A stretch of 64,000 bases of DNA from G963674955 sp963674955 (GTDB lineage Bacteria > Desulfobacterota > Desulfovibrionia > Desulfovibrionales > Desulfovibrionaceae), in contig CAXXKR010000004.1 in the NCBI GenBank assembly GCA_963674955.2, forward strand, positions 1,925,861-1,989,860, in the 5' to 3' direction. Position 1 is the first letter of the stretch. Every line of letters begins with the position of its first letter. Positions 9,352-17,008 of this stretch are shown here, one piece after another. Under the pieces are notes generated by a model. It did no database searches and was not told the origin of the DNA. It saw nothing but the letters and a program-made list of their open reading frames with translations. Both the position numbers and the translations under genes were made by a program.

Positions 9352-10092
9352 TTAATGGATCGTCATCCCTAGGTCGCCTACCGTGAGCAACATGTCCACG
9401 GGGATGATGTTCCGGATATATTTTTGCACGAAATCGCCTGCCAGGGTGATTCCGTTGCGCGGCACATAGAGGATGTCGCCGGACTTTACGTACAGGTCTC
9501 GTTCCTTGCCGCCACCGAAGCTGGCGTCGATCTCATAGGCACGGTACTCCTTGGCGCTGTGCTTGCGCACCAGGATTACGCGGCTGATGCTGCCGTCCAC
9601 CTCGTTGACTGCGCACTGGGCTAGCAGGGTGCCCACGGTCATGTTGTGCTTGATCTGCTTCATGCCGCCTTGGCGGACCTCGCCGGTGACATAGACCGCG
9701 TTGTTGGCCGCCTTGTTTATCTCCACGGTGATGACCGGGTCCACGAACTCCTTGGAATAGGAATCCACGAGTATGGCCTGGAATTCTTCGGGCGTCTGCC
9801 CGCTGGCCATGATGCCCTGGAACAAGGTGAGGGAGACCCGGCCATCGGAGCGGACGATTTGAGTGGAGTCGAATTCCGGGTGGTAATAGAACCGGATAGT
9901 CAACTCGTCGCCGGGCTCGATAATCACCTTGTTGTCTGCCACGGTGGGCGGCTCGAAAAAGGCGGGCGGAATCTCTTTTTCCACGTTTTTGGTGGCGCAC
10001 CCTGCGGCCTGTATCCCCAGTGCGAGGATGAGGAACAGGCCGACCACGGCGGGAAGACGGCGAGTGGCGGGTTTGGGTGTGGATGCGATCAT
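9352..10092 (-). CDS. Polysaccharide export outer-membrane lipoprotein (Wza/OMA family)
   Basis: The protein has 246 residues. A lipoprotein signal peptide ends in a lipobox with Cys at residue 32 (IQAAGC). The polysaccharide-export domain follows, with the family motif IEPGDELTIRFYYHPEF, and then an SLBB-type segment (AVYVTGEVRQGGMKQ) and a C-terminal VKSGDILYVPRNG. It should form the outer-membrane export pore for the polysaccharide, working with the chain-length protein encoded 57 bases downstream. The length fits short OMA proteins with one SLBB domain, not full Wza. Confidence 0.88.
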   Translation of the reverse strand: MIASTPKPATRRLPAVVGLFLILALGIQAAGCATKNVEKEIPPAFFEPPTVADNKVIIEPGDELTIRFYYHPEFDSTQIVRSDGRVSLTLFQGIMASGQTPEEFQAILVDSYSKEFVDPVITVEINKAANNAVYVTGEVRQGGMKQIKHNMTVGTLLAQCAVNEVDGSISRVILVRKHSAKEYRAYEIDASFGGGKERDLYVKSGDILYVPRNGITLAGDFVQKYIRNIIPVDMLLTVGDLGMTIH

Positions 10093-10146
10093 GCTTATAC
10101 TCCGGGGTTGGCGGGTGGTTCCGGGTTGTTTCTCTTGCCTAGACTA

Positions 10147-10302
10147 TCAGTCTTGTAGGGACAGTATCCTGCTGGTTATGACCGTCTCCGTCTCCGACAG
10201 GGTGAAAATCTTGCTTTGGTACAGGAGATATCCGAAAACTATGCAGACACCAATGGCGAGAACGGTCATGACTAGGCGGCCCGTATTGCTCTTTTCGTTC
10301 AT
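10147..10302 (-). CDS. Small membrane protein, 51 residues, in polysaccharide operon
   Basis: A short frame reads MNEKSNTGRLVMTVLAIGV and continues through a single hydrophobic helix to a charged tail ending SRILSLQD. AGGAGA lies about 12 bases upstream of the ATG. The gene lies between the sugar-phosphate transferase and the export lipoprotein and fills that gap exactly, which supports it being real. One transmembrane helix (about residues 10-28) with the tail on the other side is visible. No family is recognised. It could be a small accessory subunit of the export or initiation machinery. Confidence 0.6.
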   Translation of the reverse strand: MNEKSNTGRLVMTVLAIGVCIVFGYLLYQSKIFTLSETETVITSRILSLQD

Positions 10303-10345
10303 GATGCTGGTACTTCTCCTGGTTGCGGGGCGGTCTAAAGACGCC

Positions 10346-11761
10346 TCACATCCCTTGCCCGGTCAGCACGACGCAGACGGTTTTTAACATTATCTTTATG
10401 TCTTGCGTAAGAGACCAATTGTCGATGTAATCCATGTCCATTCGCATCCAGTCTTCAAAGGCGATCTCGTTGCGGTTGTCCTTGGCCTGCCAGTCACAGG
10501 TCAGTCCCGGCTTGACGCTGAACCGCCGCCGCAGCCAGTCCTTTTTAAAACGCCTGTAATCCTCAATGGGCATGGGGCGCGGACCGACTATGCTCATCGA
10601 CCCCTTGAGCACGTTGAAGAGCTGGGGTAGCTCGTCGATGCTGTACTTGCGGATGAATCGGCCAAATGGAAAAATTCGCGGATCCTTCTTTATCTTGAAG
10701 CACGGTCCGTCCATCTCGTTTCGGGAACGCAGCTCCTCACTGAGTTCCGGGGCGTTTACGTACATTGATCGGAATTTATACATTGTAAACAGCCGCTTTC
10801 GATAACCAACACGTTTTTGCGTGAAGATGACAGGTCCGTAATCCTGCATCAATATGCCGATGGCGGTGGCGATCATCAGAGGCAGGGTGACCACGATGGC
10901 CACTAAGGACACCACAACGTCGAACGCCCTTTTCAGCAGCAATTTCCAGTCAACCGGCGGGGTGGTATGGTAGGTAATGGTGGACACCGACCCCATCAGG
11001 CTGAAGGTCCGGTTGGTCTCGTGTCGGTCAAAATAATCGTTGAGGCAGCAGGTGACTATGCCCTGCTCGTCTGCGATGTCCAGGATTTCGTTGATCTCAT
11101 CGTAATAACTGCGCACGGGCAGGTGAATCACCGCCGCGTCCACCACCTGCCCACGTACGATGCGCCGAAAGTCGGCAAGATCACCCATTAGCGATACGGA
11201 GGCTTCTGCGGCCACAGTGTCATCGATGAAGCCGATATTCTCCACGCCCAGCATTTTGTCTTGCTCCAACATGCGGGAAAATTCCAGGATACGTTTGTTG
11301 GACCCCACGAAGAGCACCCTACGTCGGTTGTGTTCCAGATTGTTGATGAATTGGAACAGCAGGATGAAAAAAAAGCGCAAGGTAATAAAAAACAGCGGGG
11401 TGAGCAGCACAAAAAAAATGGGTTGCAGGATGGAAAAAAACCCAAAACGCAAGTGGGCGTATAGGCTGATGGGCACGGCAACCAGCCCGGCCACCACCAT
11501 GGCGTAGAGCGTGGTGTCCTTGAGGTTAGGCAGATTGTAGTTGGGAGACTTGGTCAGGTCGTGGAAGGAAAAGACATAGATGAACACCAAGGACATCAGG
11601 GCAAATAAACACATTTCTGTTCGGCCTGATTCGGCAAATGACTCAATAATATCCTCATGCGGCAAAATCTGCAGAAAGGAAAAGCCAAACGCAAGGGTGA
11701 TGGCAAAAAATCTGACTATTTTGATCGAAAGGAAATATTGATTGACTCTGTGTTCCAACAT
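10346..11761 (-). CDS. Polyprenyl-phosphate sugar phosphotransferase (WbaP/EpsE-like)
   Basis: This 471-residue protein starts exopolysaccharide synthesis by moving a sugar-1-phosphate onto undecaprenyl phosphate. It has four to five N-terminal membrane helices, a central CoA-binding-like domain (RRVLFVGSNKRILEFSRML), and a C-terminal bacterial sugar transferase domain. In that domain KRAFDVVVS begins the membrane re-entrant helix. The catalytic signatures KFRSMYVNA, SIDELPQLFNVLKG and VGPRPMPIEDY are all intact. It is the first gene of the minus-strand polysaccharide operon. The sugar could be glucose, galactose or another. Confidence 0.92.
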   Translation of the reverse strand: MLEHRVNQYFLSIKIVRFFAITLAFGFSFLQILPHEDIIESFAESGRTEMCLFALMSLVFIYVFSFHDLTKSPNYNLPNLKDTTLYAMVVAGLVAVPISLYAHLRFGFFSILQPIFFVLLTPLFFITLRFFFILLFQFINNLEHNRRRVLFVGSNKRILEFSRMLEQDKMLGVENIGFIDDTVAAEASVSLMGDLADFRRIVRGQVVDAAVIHLPVRSYYDEINEILDIADEQGIVTCCLNDYFDRHETNRTFSLMGSVSTITYHTTPPVDWKLLLKRAFDVVVSLVAIVVTLPLMIATAIGILMQDYGPVIFTQKRVGYRKRLFTMYKFRSMYVNAPELSEELRSRNEMDGPCFKIKKDPRIFPFGRFIRKYSIDELPQLFNVLKGSMSIVGPRPMPIEDYRRFKKDWLRRRFSVKPGLTCDWQAKDNRNEIAFEDWMRMDMDYIDNWSLTQDIKIMLKTVCVVLTGQGM

Positions 11762-12063
11762 ATCTATCTAGTTTAAATTAAAGAAACAATTTTGATGCCA
11801 ATTTCTCGCACACATTTTGGGTAGTGTGGCAATACCCCCCTTGTCCATAGAAGCAAAAGAGAAAGGATAAAAATAATGCCGCTCTGTAATTTTTTGACAG
11901 GAAAATATATTTTGTTAGAAGAACAAAGTAAACCGACATTTTGTTTCAGAATATTTATATTAATAGTTGCGTAATTTCAAGGATAATCCAAAAATAAGAA
12001 GTAATGGAAAGAAGTGGGTTCGCTTTGTTGGACCACTCGGCGGCGACTTTAAGGTGGACAATT
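11762..12063. other. AT-rich intergenic region upstream of the polysaccharide operon
   Basis: About 300 bases, markedly AT-rich compared with both flanks, between the sugar-transferase start and the end of the zinc-ribbon gene. It probably holds the promoter for the polysaccharide operon, but no convincing element is visible. Near 12030-12061 the sequence has TTGGACCACT and GGTGGACAA in opposite orientations around CGGCGGCG. This loosely resembles the terminal repeats of IS21-type elements and may be a relic end. Confidence 0.4.
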
Positions 12064-12606
12064 CTAGGTGACCCCAAACCGCTCTACCAAAAATCCAAAC
12101 GCCTTCTCCTCTTCATGAATCAATCGTCCCCACAACCGAAAATAGGTCTGCCAATGCATACCCTTTGGTTTTTCGACAGGTGCCCCCGTCATCATGGGGG
12201 CACCTAATCTCTGTCGCAGCTTCTTTGACCGTCGCAAAGCCTTGTCAGCGTCGTCTTCAATCTGCACCTCATAAAGCAGCCCTGTACAGCGGTGACAGAC
12301 CCAGCGGAATTCGCGCAAAAACATCTTGTAACAGCGTTTTCCGCACCTGGGGCACAGGAAGTATGCCCTGCGGCCTCCCGCGCCGCATTTCGCCCAGTCA
12401 ATCTCGACCTCCTGCACCATTTCCCCAAGCTTGGTTCTGTAATTGAGTTCAATGAAATCCTGCCTGGCTAAAATATTGGCAAAAGCCCTGTAATGAGAGT
12501 TTGACCAAGTGATCGAGTGTTGCCCCGGTTCAAGAAGACCATGCCTGGACAGCCAGTTGGAATTCAACTCAAGCAGGTCATCTATTTTTGTCTCTGCAAT
12601 TCTCAT
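12064..12606 (-). CDS. Zinc-ribbon conserved hypothetical protein
   Basis: The 180-residue protein has a central zinc ribbon, YFLCPRCGKRCYKMFL followed by WVCHRC, that is, two CxxC knuckles about 20 residues apart. A basic segment (ALRRSKKLRQRLGAP) follows, then KPKGMHWQTYFRL near the C-terminus. From memory, the combination of zinc ribbon, RALRRA-KLR-RLG and KPKGMHW-TY recurs in uncharacterised proteins often found on mobile DNA. No enzyme activity is evident. It starts one base after the stop of the upstream gene, so the two form a co-translated pair. Base composition is AT-rich compared with neighbours, consistent with transfer. Confidence 0.7.
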   Translation of the reverse strand: MRIAETKIDDLLELNSNWLSRHGLLEPGQHSITWSNSHYRAFANILARQDFIELNYRTKLGEMVQEVEIDWAKCGAGGRRAYFLCPRCGKRCYKMFLREFRWVCHRCTGLLYEVQIEDDADKALRRSKKLRQRLGAPMMTGAPVEKPKGMHWQTYFRLWGRLIHEEEKAFGFLVERFGVT

Positions 12607-12607
12607 T

Positions 12608-13615
12608 TTATATCCCTAAATAGTTTGGAAAAATTTGAATTGTGTATTTTTTGGTGTCATGAAAGGGAATACGGGGAAAGGCCCTATCGAGTACAAATTT
12701 GAAGCCCGTATATCTCTTTTGGATAGATTTCAAATAACCCACCATCTCAGCTACAGTCTTTCCTTCGGATACAAAGCTCTCCAATTTTCTAAGGAAGACA
12801 GCCCGCGCCGTCCTATGCATGGCTTCCATGCGCTTTGCTGGGTACTTTCTAGCCCCCATCATCCTCTGGTCGGCGTACAGGGTTGCTAGTCGTCGTAAAA
12901 TCTTTTCCGAGGGCATTTTTCGAAGTATACAAAAATCGGAAACGCATAGCGTGTCGGGTGCTATGGGGAGGCTTTCAAAAGTCAGTTCCTGCCTATTCAA
13001 AAAATGATGATGGGCCTTTAGTTCCACCCGACAAAAAACGCGACCATCTTTCGCATAAATCGTAAGCCCCTTGTCGCCTTTGCGCACATCCCCGCCATTG
13101 CCTTGGTAAAATGTCGAATTGGACCCTTTTTTTTGGTAACGGTCAGTTCCATTTGCCCGAAGCCCTTTCATCACAAAGTAACGGGCTAGGTACCGCTCTA
13201 TCTGTTTTAGCTGCTTTTTATTAGACGAATAATAGTCCAAGGCAAACTCCACTTGGGTCAGGCTACAGGAGTTATTTTTCGTTCCCTCTAAGACGATATC
13301 TCTTACAAATTTCTGTACGGTTTCGTCAGGCTGAGACAGGGTAATACGGAAGTAATACCCGCCCTCGAATCGCATAGTGATCTTTTTCCCTTGCCAACGA
13401 ACGGTGCATGCTTCACCACGTCGATCACCCGACAAGGGAAAAGAAAACAACGAGTCGGCTTTTTCCTTAAACAGCATTTTGAGCCGGTTATAATTACCCC
13501 CCTTTTTCTTCACACTAAGCTGAATCCTATCCAACCTAGGGGCAGGGGAAACGTAAAGAATACCCTTATTATTAATCGGAGCCCTTCGGATTGGTGTTTT
13601 CCCTGATTTTTCCAT
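12608..13615 (-). CDS. Uncharacterised basic protein, possibly replication-initiator-like
   Basis: This is a 335-residue, lysine/arginine-rich soluble protein with a strong ribosome binding site (AAGGAGG) before the ATG. The pattern of short beta strands resembles rolling-circle replication initiators of the Rep_trans kind: DRIQLSVK near the N-terminus, LTQVEFALDYY followed by QLKQIERYLARY, and FCRVELKAHHHFLNRQ in the middle. A catalytic tyrosine is not assignable and I could not confirm an HUH motif. A perfect 10-bp inverted repeat lies 30-58 bases upstream of the start. It forms an AT-rich two-gene unit with the zinc-ribbon gene, inserted beside a broken comM. The Rep assignment is tentative. 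Confidence 0.55.
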   Translation of the reverse strand: MEKSGKTPIRRAPINNKGILYVSPAPRLDRIQLSVKKKGGNYNRLKMLFKEKADSLFSFPLSGDRRGEACTVRWQGKKITMRFEGGYYFRITLSQPDETVQKFVRDIVLEGTKNNSCSLTQVEFALDYYSSNKKQLKQIERYLARYFVMKGLRANGTDRYQKKGSNSTFYQGNGGDVRKGDKGLTIYAKDGRVFCRVELKAHHHFLNRQELTFESLPIAPDTLCVSDFCILRKMPSEKILRRLATLYADQRMMGARKYPAKRMEAMHRTARAVFLRKLESFVSEGKTVAEMVGYLKSIQKRYTGFKFVLDRAFPRIPFHDTKKYTIQIFPNYLGI

Positions 13616-13644
13616 TTTGATTTCCCTCCTTCATAGGGTGATGA

Positions 13645-13673
13645 TGGAGCGAAGTTTCAAGGTCTTCGCTCCA
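13645..13673. repeat. Perfect 10-bp inverted repeat with 9-base loop
   Basis: TGGAGCGAAG is followed by nine bases and then CTTCGCTCCA. It lies just upstream of the 335-residue basic protein gene, in the leader between that gene and the truncated comM. No T-run follows, so it is not a typical terminator. It could be a nicking or recognition hairpin if the neighbouring protein is a replication initiator, or a regulatory hairpin in its mRNA. Confidence 0.55.
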
Positions 13674-13792
13674 CCAGCTTTTCGGCAACACAGGCCAGAT
13701 ACTTCCTGTGCCTCAAATACTCCAGTTGGCAAAACGTTTTTTTTTACATTTGTATTGCGGCTTAAGCTTTGCTTATCATAAGGTTAAACCTA

Positions 13793-14677
13793 TTATAACA
13801 TTCTGTTCATCGGTCCTCCGGGATCGGGCAAGACCATGCTGGCCCAGCGGCTGCCCTCGGTGCTCCCCCCTTGCGCTTTGACGAGGCCCTGGAGGTAACC
13901 AAGATTTATTCCGTGTCCGGGCAACTGCCAAAGGACCAGGCCCTGGTGGTCACGCGCCCCTTTCGTTCGCCCCACCACACCATTTCCGACATCGGCCTTG
14001 TGGGCGGCGGACGCTATCCCCAGCCCGGCGAGGTCTCTTTGGCCCACCGGGGCATCCTCTTTCTGGACGAGCTTCCGGAATTCAAGAAGCACGCCCTGGA
14101 AGTGCTCAGGCAACCCCTTGAGGACGGCGAGGTCTCCATCTCCCGCTCCCTGGTCTCGCTGTCCTACCCCGCGGACTTCATGCTCATCTCGGCCATGAAC
14201 CCCTGCCCCTGCGGCTACCTGACCGACGACCACCACGCCTGCACCTGCTCGCCCCAGGCCGTGGCCCGCTACCGTTCCAGGATATCCGGCCCGCTGCTGG
14301 ACCGCATCGATTTGCAGGTGGAGGTCCCGGCCGTGCCCTACAAGGATTTGAAACAGACGGCGGGCAGTGTGGATTCGGCCACCATGCGCAAGCGCATAGC
14401 TAAGGCCAGAAAGGTTCAGGAGGCGCGGTACGCGGACCTGCCCCTGTTCACCAATTCGGAGCTGGGCGGATCGGCCCTGGAGAAGTTCTGCGCCCTGACC
14501 GAGACCGAGCACGATTTCCTGGGCCGGGCCGTGAAGTCGCTGGGATTATCCGCCAGGGCCTATACCCGCGTGCTGCGCATCGCCAGGACCATCGCGGACC
14601 TTGAAGGCGCGGAAAAGCTCAGGACCGAACACCTGGCCGAGGCGATTAATTACAGGACAATGGACCGGCAGGGATGA
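13793..14677 (+). pseudogene. comM: comM (YifB/Mg-chelatase-like ATPase) C-terminal remnant, 5'-truncated and frameshifted
   Basis: Homology to ComM begins abruptly at about 13793 with ILFIGPPGSGKTMLAQRLP, the Walker A region, which sits near residue 215 in full-length proteins of about 505 residues. The N-terminal half is absent from the window, replaced by unrelated AT-rich DNA. A C-run at 13865-13870 has one C too few, so the frame breaks after LPSVLPP. The remainder (from 13871) reads on to FRSPHHTISD, LFLDELPEF and the normal end AINYRTMDRQG. ComM is a hexameric helicase that promotes branch migration in natural transformation. This copy cannot be functional. Confidence 0.85.
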
Positions 14678-14712
14678 GCGGGAACTGGAATCTCAAGACT
14701 ATGAGGAGTTGA

Positions 14713-14904
14713 TTTCTCGCTAATCCAATACGTGAAAGCTATGCTCTAAACTGCATAGTAAATAAAAATCAACCTTCTCTAGATACAATAAATCGACTTT
14801 TTCGTATTTCCAATATTGATGTTAAGCTTGAAATAAAAAATAACTATAGAATTGTCGCTAGAATTAAAAAGGCAGTATTTCTCACTCTCAGACGGAGAAC
14901 GTAG
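14713..14904 (+). pseudogene. AT-rich orphan coding fragment
   Basis: An open stretch of 63 codons with no start codon directly follows a TGA at 14710. It reads ...ESYALNCIVNKNQPSLDTIN... to ...RIVARIKKAVFLTLRRRT. The composition is protein-like and much more AT-rich than comM before it or the PACE gene after it. It looks like the C-terminal end of a foreign gene left at the edge of the insertion. I do not recognise a family. A chance open frame in AT-rich DNA is possible, though less likely at this length. Confidence 0.3.
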
Positions 14905-14923
14905 TGCCTTTCTTATCGCTAGT

Positions 14924-15421
14924 TTAACGGCAAAAAAGGCAACTTTTTCTAATAGATGAACCGGAGCGCCATTTACCCCTCTGGCCGCACATCAAAAACG
15001 CTTCTTCCACCGGCATGGGGAAGACCACGTCGTAGGCCCAGTTGAAAAGGTAGGCAAAGACAAGATAGAAGGCCGCGAAGCCGATGTCCGTGAGAAAGGC
15101 GTGAATAATTGTCATGTCCAGCCACCAGGCCACAAAGGGCACGGTGAAGAGCAGCAAGAACACTTCAAAAAGCGCCGCGTGCACGGCCCTCATCCAGGGC
15201 GGCCTGACGTGCACCGGCCTGTCGAGGAATACAAGGGCATGGTCAAAGGCCAGATTGAAGACATAGTTCCCGGCCATGGCCATGCCGGAAATGTACACGG
15301 CCATAATCCCGATGGACGCCATGTGGCGGCCCAGAAGCCAGGCGGCCAGGGGCGTGGAGATGCACAGCCCCAATGTTTCAAATAAAATAGTGTGCCTGAT
15401 CCTGTCTCGCATGTTTCGCAT
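14924..15421 (-). CDS. PACE family efflux transporter (AceI-like)
   Basis: This protein of about 165 residues has four membrane helices and two bacterial transmembrane-pair domains. All four PACE signature motifs are visible: RIRHTILFE in helix 1, GNYVFNLAFDHAL in helix 2, RAVHAALFE in helix 3 and YLFNWAYDVVFP in helix 4. Family members export chlorhexidine, acriflavine and short polyamines in exchange for protons. I prefer the ATG at 15421 (MRNMRDRIRH), because helix 1 follows directly. An upstream start would add an unrelated 20 residues. It is a single gene beside the comM remnant, convergent with that locus and divergent from the PAS kinase. Confidence 0.85.
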   Translation of the reverse strand: MRNMRDRIRHTILFETLGLCISTPLAAWLLGRHMASIGIMAVYISGMAMAGNYVFNLAFDHALVFLDRPVHVRPPWMRAVHAALFEVFLLLFTVPFVAWWLDMTIIHAFLTDIGFAAFYLVFAYLFNWAYDVVFPMPVEEAFLMCGQRGKWRSGSSIRKSCLFCR

Positions 15422-15518
15422 GGCTGGGCAGATACACCCCTGCCCCTGGGCTGTCCAGAAGGGAAAGGCCTCGACAAACAAGAATTGATCTGATTTAACA
15501 TTTGAGGTGGAGGGACAA

Positions 15519-16625
15519 ATGAAAACCCATTTCGCTTCGCCGGACAGAACTCCGGATCAAGACATACTCACGGTATCCCAAAAGCTGAAAAATGAAATCC
15601 TTCTGCCCTGGCTGGACGCCGTGCCCAGCAACGTGCTCGTCCTTGACAAGAACCGGCAGATCGTTTTTTGCAACGATACCTTCCGCCGCCTTTCCTGCAA
15701 ACGGCACCGCAAGGACGTCATGGGCATGAGACCCGGAGAGGCCCTGAACTGCATCCACTCACGCGTGGTGGAGGCGGGTTGCGGCTGTTCCACGTTCTGC
15801 GCCGAATGCGGCGCGGCCCAGGCCATTGTCAAAAGCCTGCAGGGGGAGGCCGACTGCCAGGATTGCCGAATGCTCCGCAGCATTGACGATTCCGAAGTGG
15901 CCCTCGACCTCCAGGTCTTCAGCAAGCCCATCGTCTTTCAGGGCGAGACCTTTTCCCTTGTCTACGCCCTGGACATCAGCCACGAGAAGCGATTGCGCTA
16001 TATGCAACGCACCTTCTACCACGACCTGATAAACATCGCCGGGGGCGTGGCCGGAATAACCCGTTTGCTTGAAATGGAACCCCACGGGGAGGAAGAGCTG
16101 GCCCTGCTATCCCTTTCGGCCAGAAAGCTGATCAGGGAAATCCTGTACAACCGGGACGTGACCGCTGCCGAGATCAAGAACCTGGACACGAGGCCGGAGA
16201 CCTTCAACGCTCAAGACTTCATCAACAGGCAGGTCAGGGATCTATGCGAATTCAACGGGGTCGTGGAAGGTAATATTGAAATAGAAAACAATTGCAAAAC
16301 CATAAGCTGCGACCAGAGAATCCTGGGACACGTTGTCCGAAACATGCTGATCAACGCCGTCGAGGCCGGAGACCTATACAAGGACGTGGTGAAGGTCGCC
16401 TGCGCCGAGAAAGGGGGCAAGATTTCCATCTCCGTGACCAACAAGGGGGAGGTGTCGGAAAAAATCAGGAAACTGCTCTTCAAGCGCTATGTCTCCACCA
16501 AGGGCGAGGATCGCGGCCTGGGCGCCTACGTCATGAAGCTCATGGCCGAGCGCTACCTGAAGGGCAGGGTTTCCTTTGAATCCGGGAACGGGGAAACAAC
16601 CTTCCGGCTGACCCTGCCCAATTGA
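15519..16625 (+). CDS. PAS-domain sensor histidine kinase with Cys-rich motif
   Basis: The ATG at 15519 (MKTHFASPD) has GGAGGGA 5 bases upstream. The product is a cytoplasmic kinase of 368 residues. A PAS domain (VPSNVLVLDKNRQIVFCNDTF) carries a cysteine cluster GCGCSTFCAECG plus CQDC. The dimerisation helix contains FYHDLINIAGG, with the phospho-acceptor His. The ATPase domain has the N-box VVRNMLINAVEAG, but a shortened G1 (NKGEV) and the pattern RYVSTKGEDRGLGAYVMKLM, as in the Spo0B-like/HATPase type that lacks DxGxG. No membrane segment is seen. A cysteine-rich PAS could bind a metal or sense redox state. The partner response regulator is not adjacent. Confidence 0.83.
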   Translation: MKTHFASPDRTPDQDILTVSQKLKNEILLPWLDAVPSNVLVLDKNRQIVFCNDTFRRLSCKRHRKDVMGMRPGEALNCIHSRVVEAGCGCSTFCAECGAAQAIVKSLQGEADCQDCRMLRSIDDSEVALDLQVFSKPIVFQGETFSLVYALDISHEKRLRYMQRTFYHDLINIAGGVAGITRLLEMEPHGEEELALLSLSARKLIREILYNRDVTAAEIKNLDTRPETFNAQDFINRQVRDLCEFNGVVEGNIEIENNCKTISCDQRILGHVVRNMLINAVEAGDLYKDVVKVACAEKGGKISISVTNKGEVSEKIRKLLFKRYVSTKGEDRGLGAYVMKLMAERYLKGRVSFESGNGETTFRLTLPN

Positions 16626-16651
16626 CAACCCGAATCAAGGGAACCGCCTTT

Positions 16652-16680
16652 TTGACGCGGACGCGGTCTTTGTGTACCAG
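16652..16680 (+). promoter_or_regulatory. Candidate sigma70-type promoter of the 94-residue protein gene
   Basis: TTGACG, 17 bases, then TACCAG, located 35 bases before the GTG start at 16715. The -10 hexamer is weak. Confidence 0.3.
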
Positions 16681-16714
16681 TGCCCATCACAGACAATAAA
16701 CAGGGAGACGAAAC

Positions 16715-16999
16715 GTGGCATCAAACGTTGAAGACATCACCATAGAATATAAGGAAGACGACCAAGTCATCATCAAGGAACTGGACAAGGTGGTCTTGTC
16801 CAAGGGCGCGTGGGCGACCCTGATTTTCAGATTCCAGCAGTGGGAAAGGGCCAAGGAAGCCTACAGCGGCGACAAGTACGTCATCCGCCGCTACCAAAAG
16901 CTGAACGGCGAGTACATGCCCAAGTCCAAGTTCAACATCTCAAGCATGGATCAGGCCAAAAAGATCATCGCCGCCCTTGAGGGCTGGATGGAAGACTAG
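16715..16999 (+). CDS. Small conserved hypothetical protein, 94 residues
   Basis: It begins at a GTG with GGGAG 8 bases upstream. The charged, soluble protein has an N-terminal EDITIEYKEDDQVIIKEL and a C-terminal half DKYVIRRYQKLNGEYMPKSK followed by a helix (DQAKKIIAALEGWM). The C-terminal half faintly recalls the single-stranded-DNA-binding fold of PC4-like proteins (strand, basic strand, then helix), but I would not assign it on that alone. It is a single gene, convergent with the HAD phosphatase gene, whose stop lies 10 bases away. Confidence 0.7.
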   Translation: MASNVEDITIEYKEDDQVIIKELDKVVLSKGAWATLIFRFQQWERAKEAYSGDKYVIRRYQKLNGEYMPKSKFNISSMDQAKKIIAALEGWMED

Positions 17000-17008
17000 C
17001 CGGGACGC

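Noticed and set aside
11785..11800. Sigma54-like TGGCAT-TTGTT upstream of the polysaccharide operon
   Set aside because: The -12 GC is GT, and it would leave a leader of about a dozen bases with no ribosome binding site.
13765..13800. A dif-like sequence near the comM junction (TTATCATAAGGTTAAACCTATTATAAC)
   Set aside because: It has dyad-like TTATCATAA and TTAAAC parts but does not fit the 11-6-11 dif layout.
14674..14904. A second selenoprotein reading through the TGA at 14710 from an ATG overlapping the comM stop
   Set aside because: There is no SECIS-like hairpin after this TGA, and the sequences before and after it differ sharply in composition.
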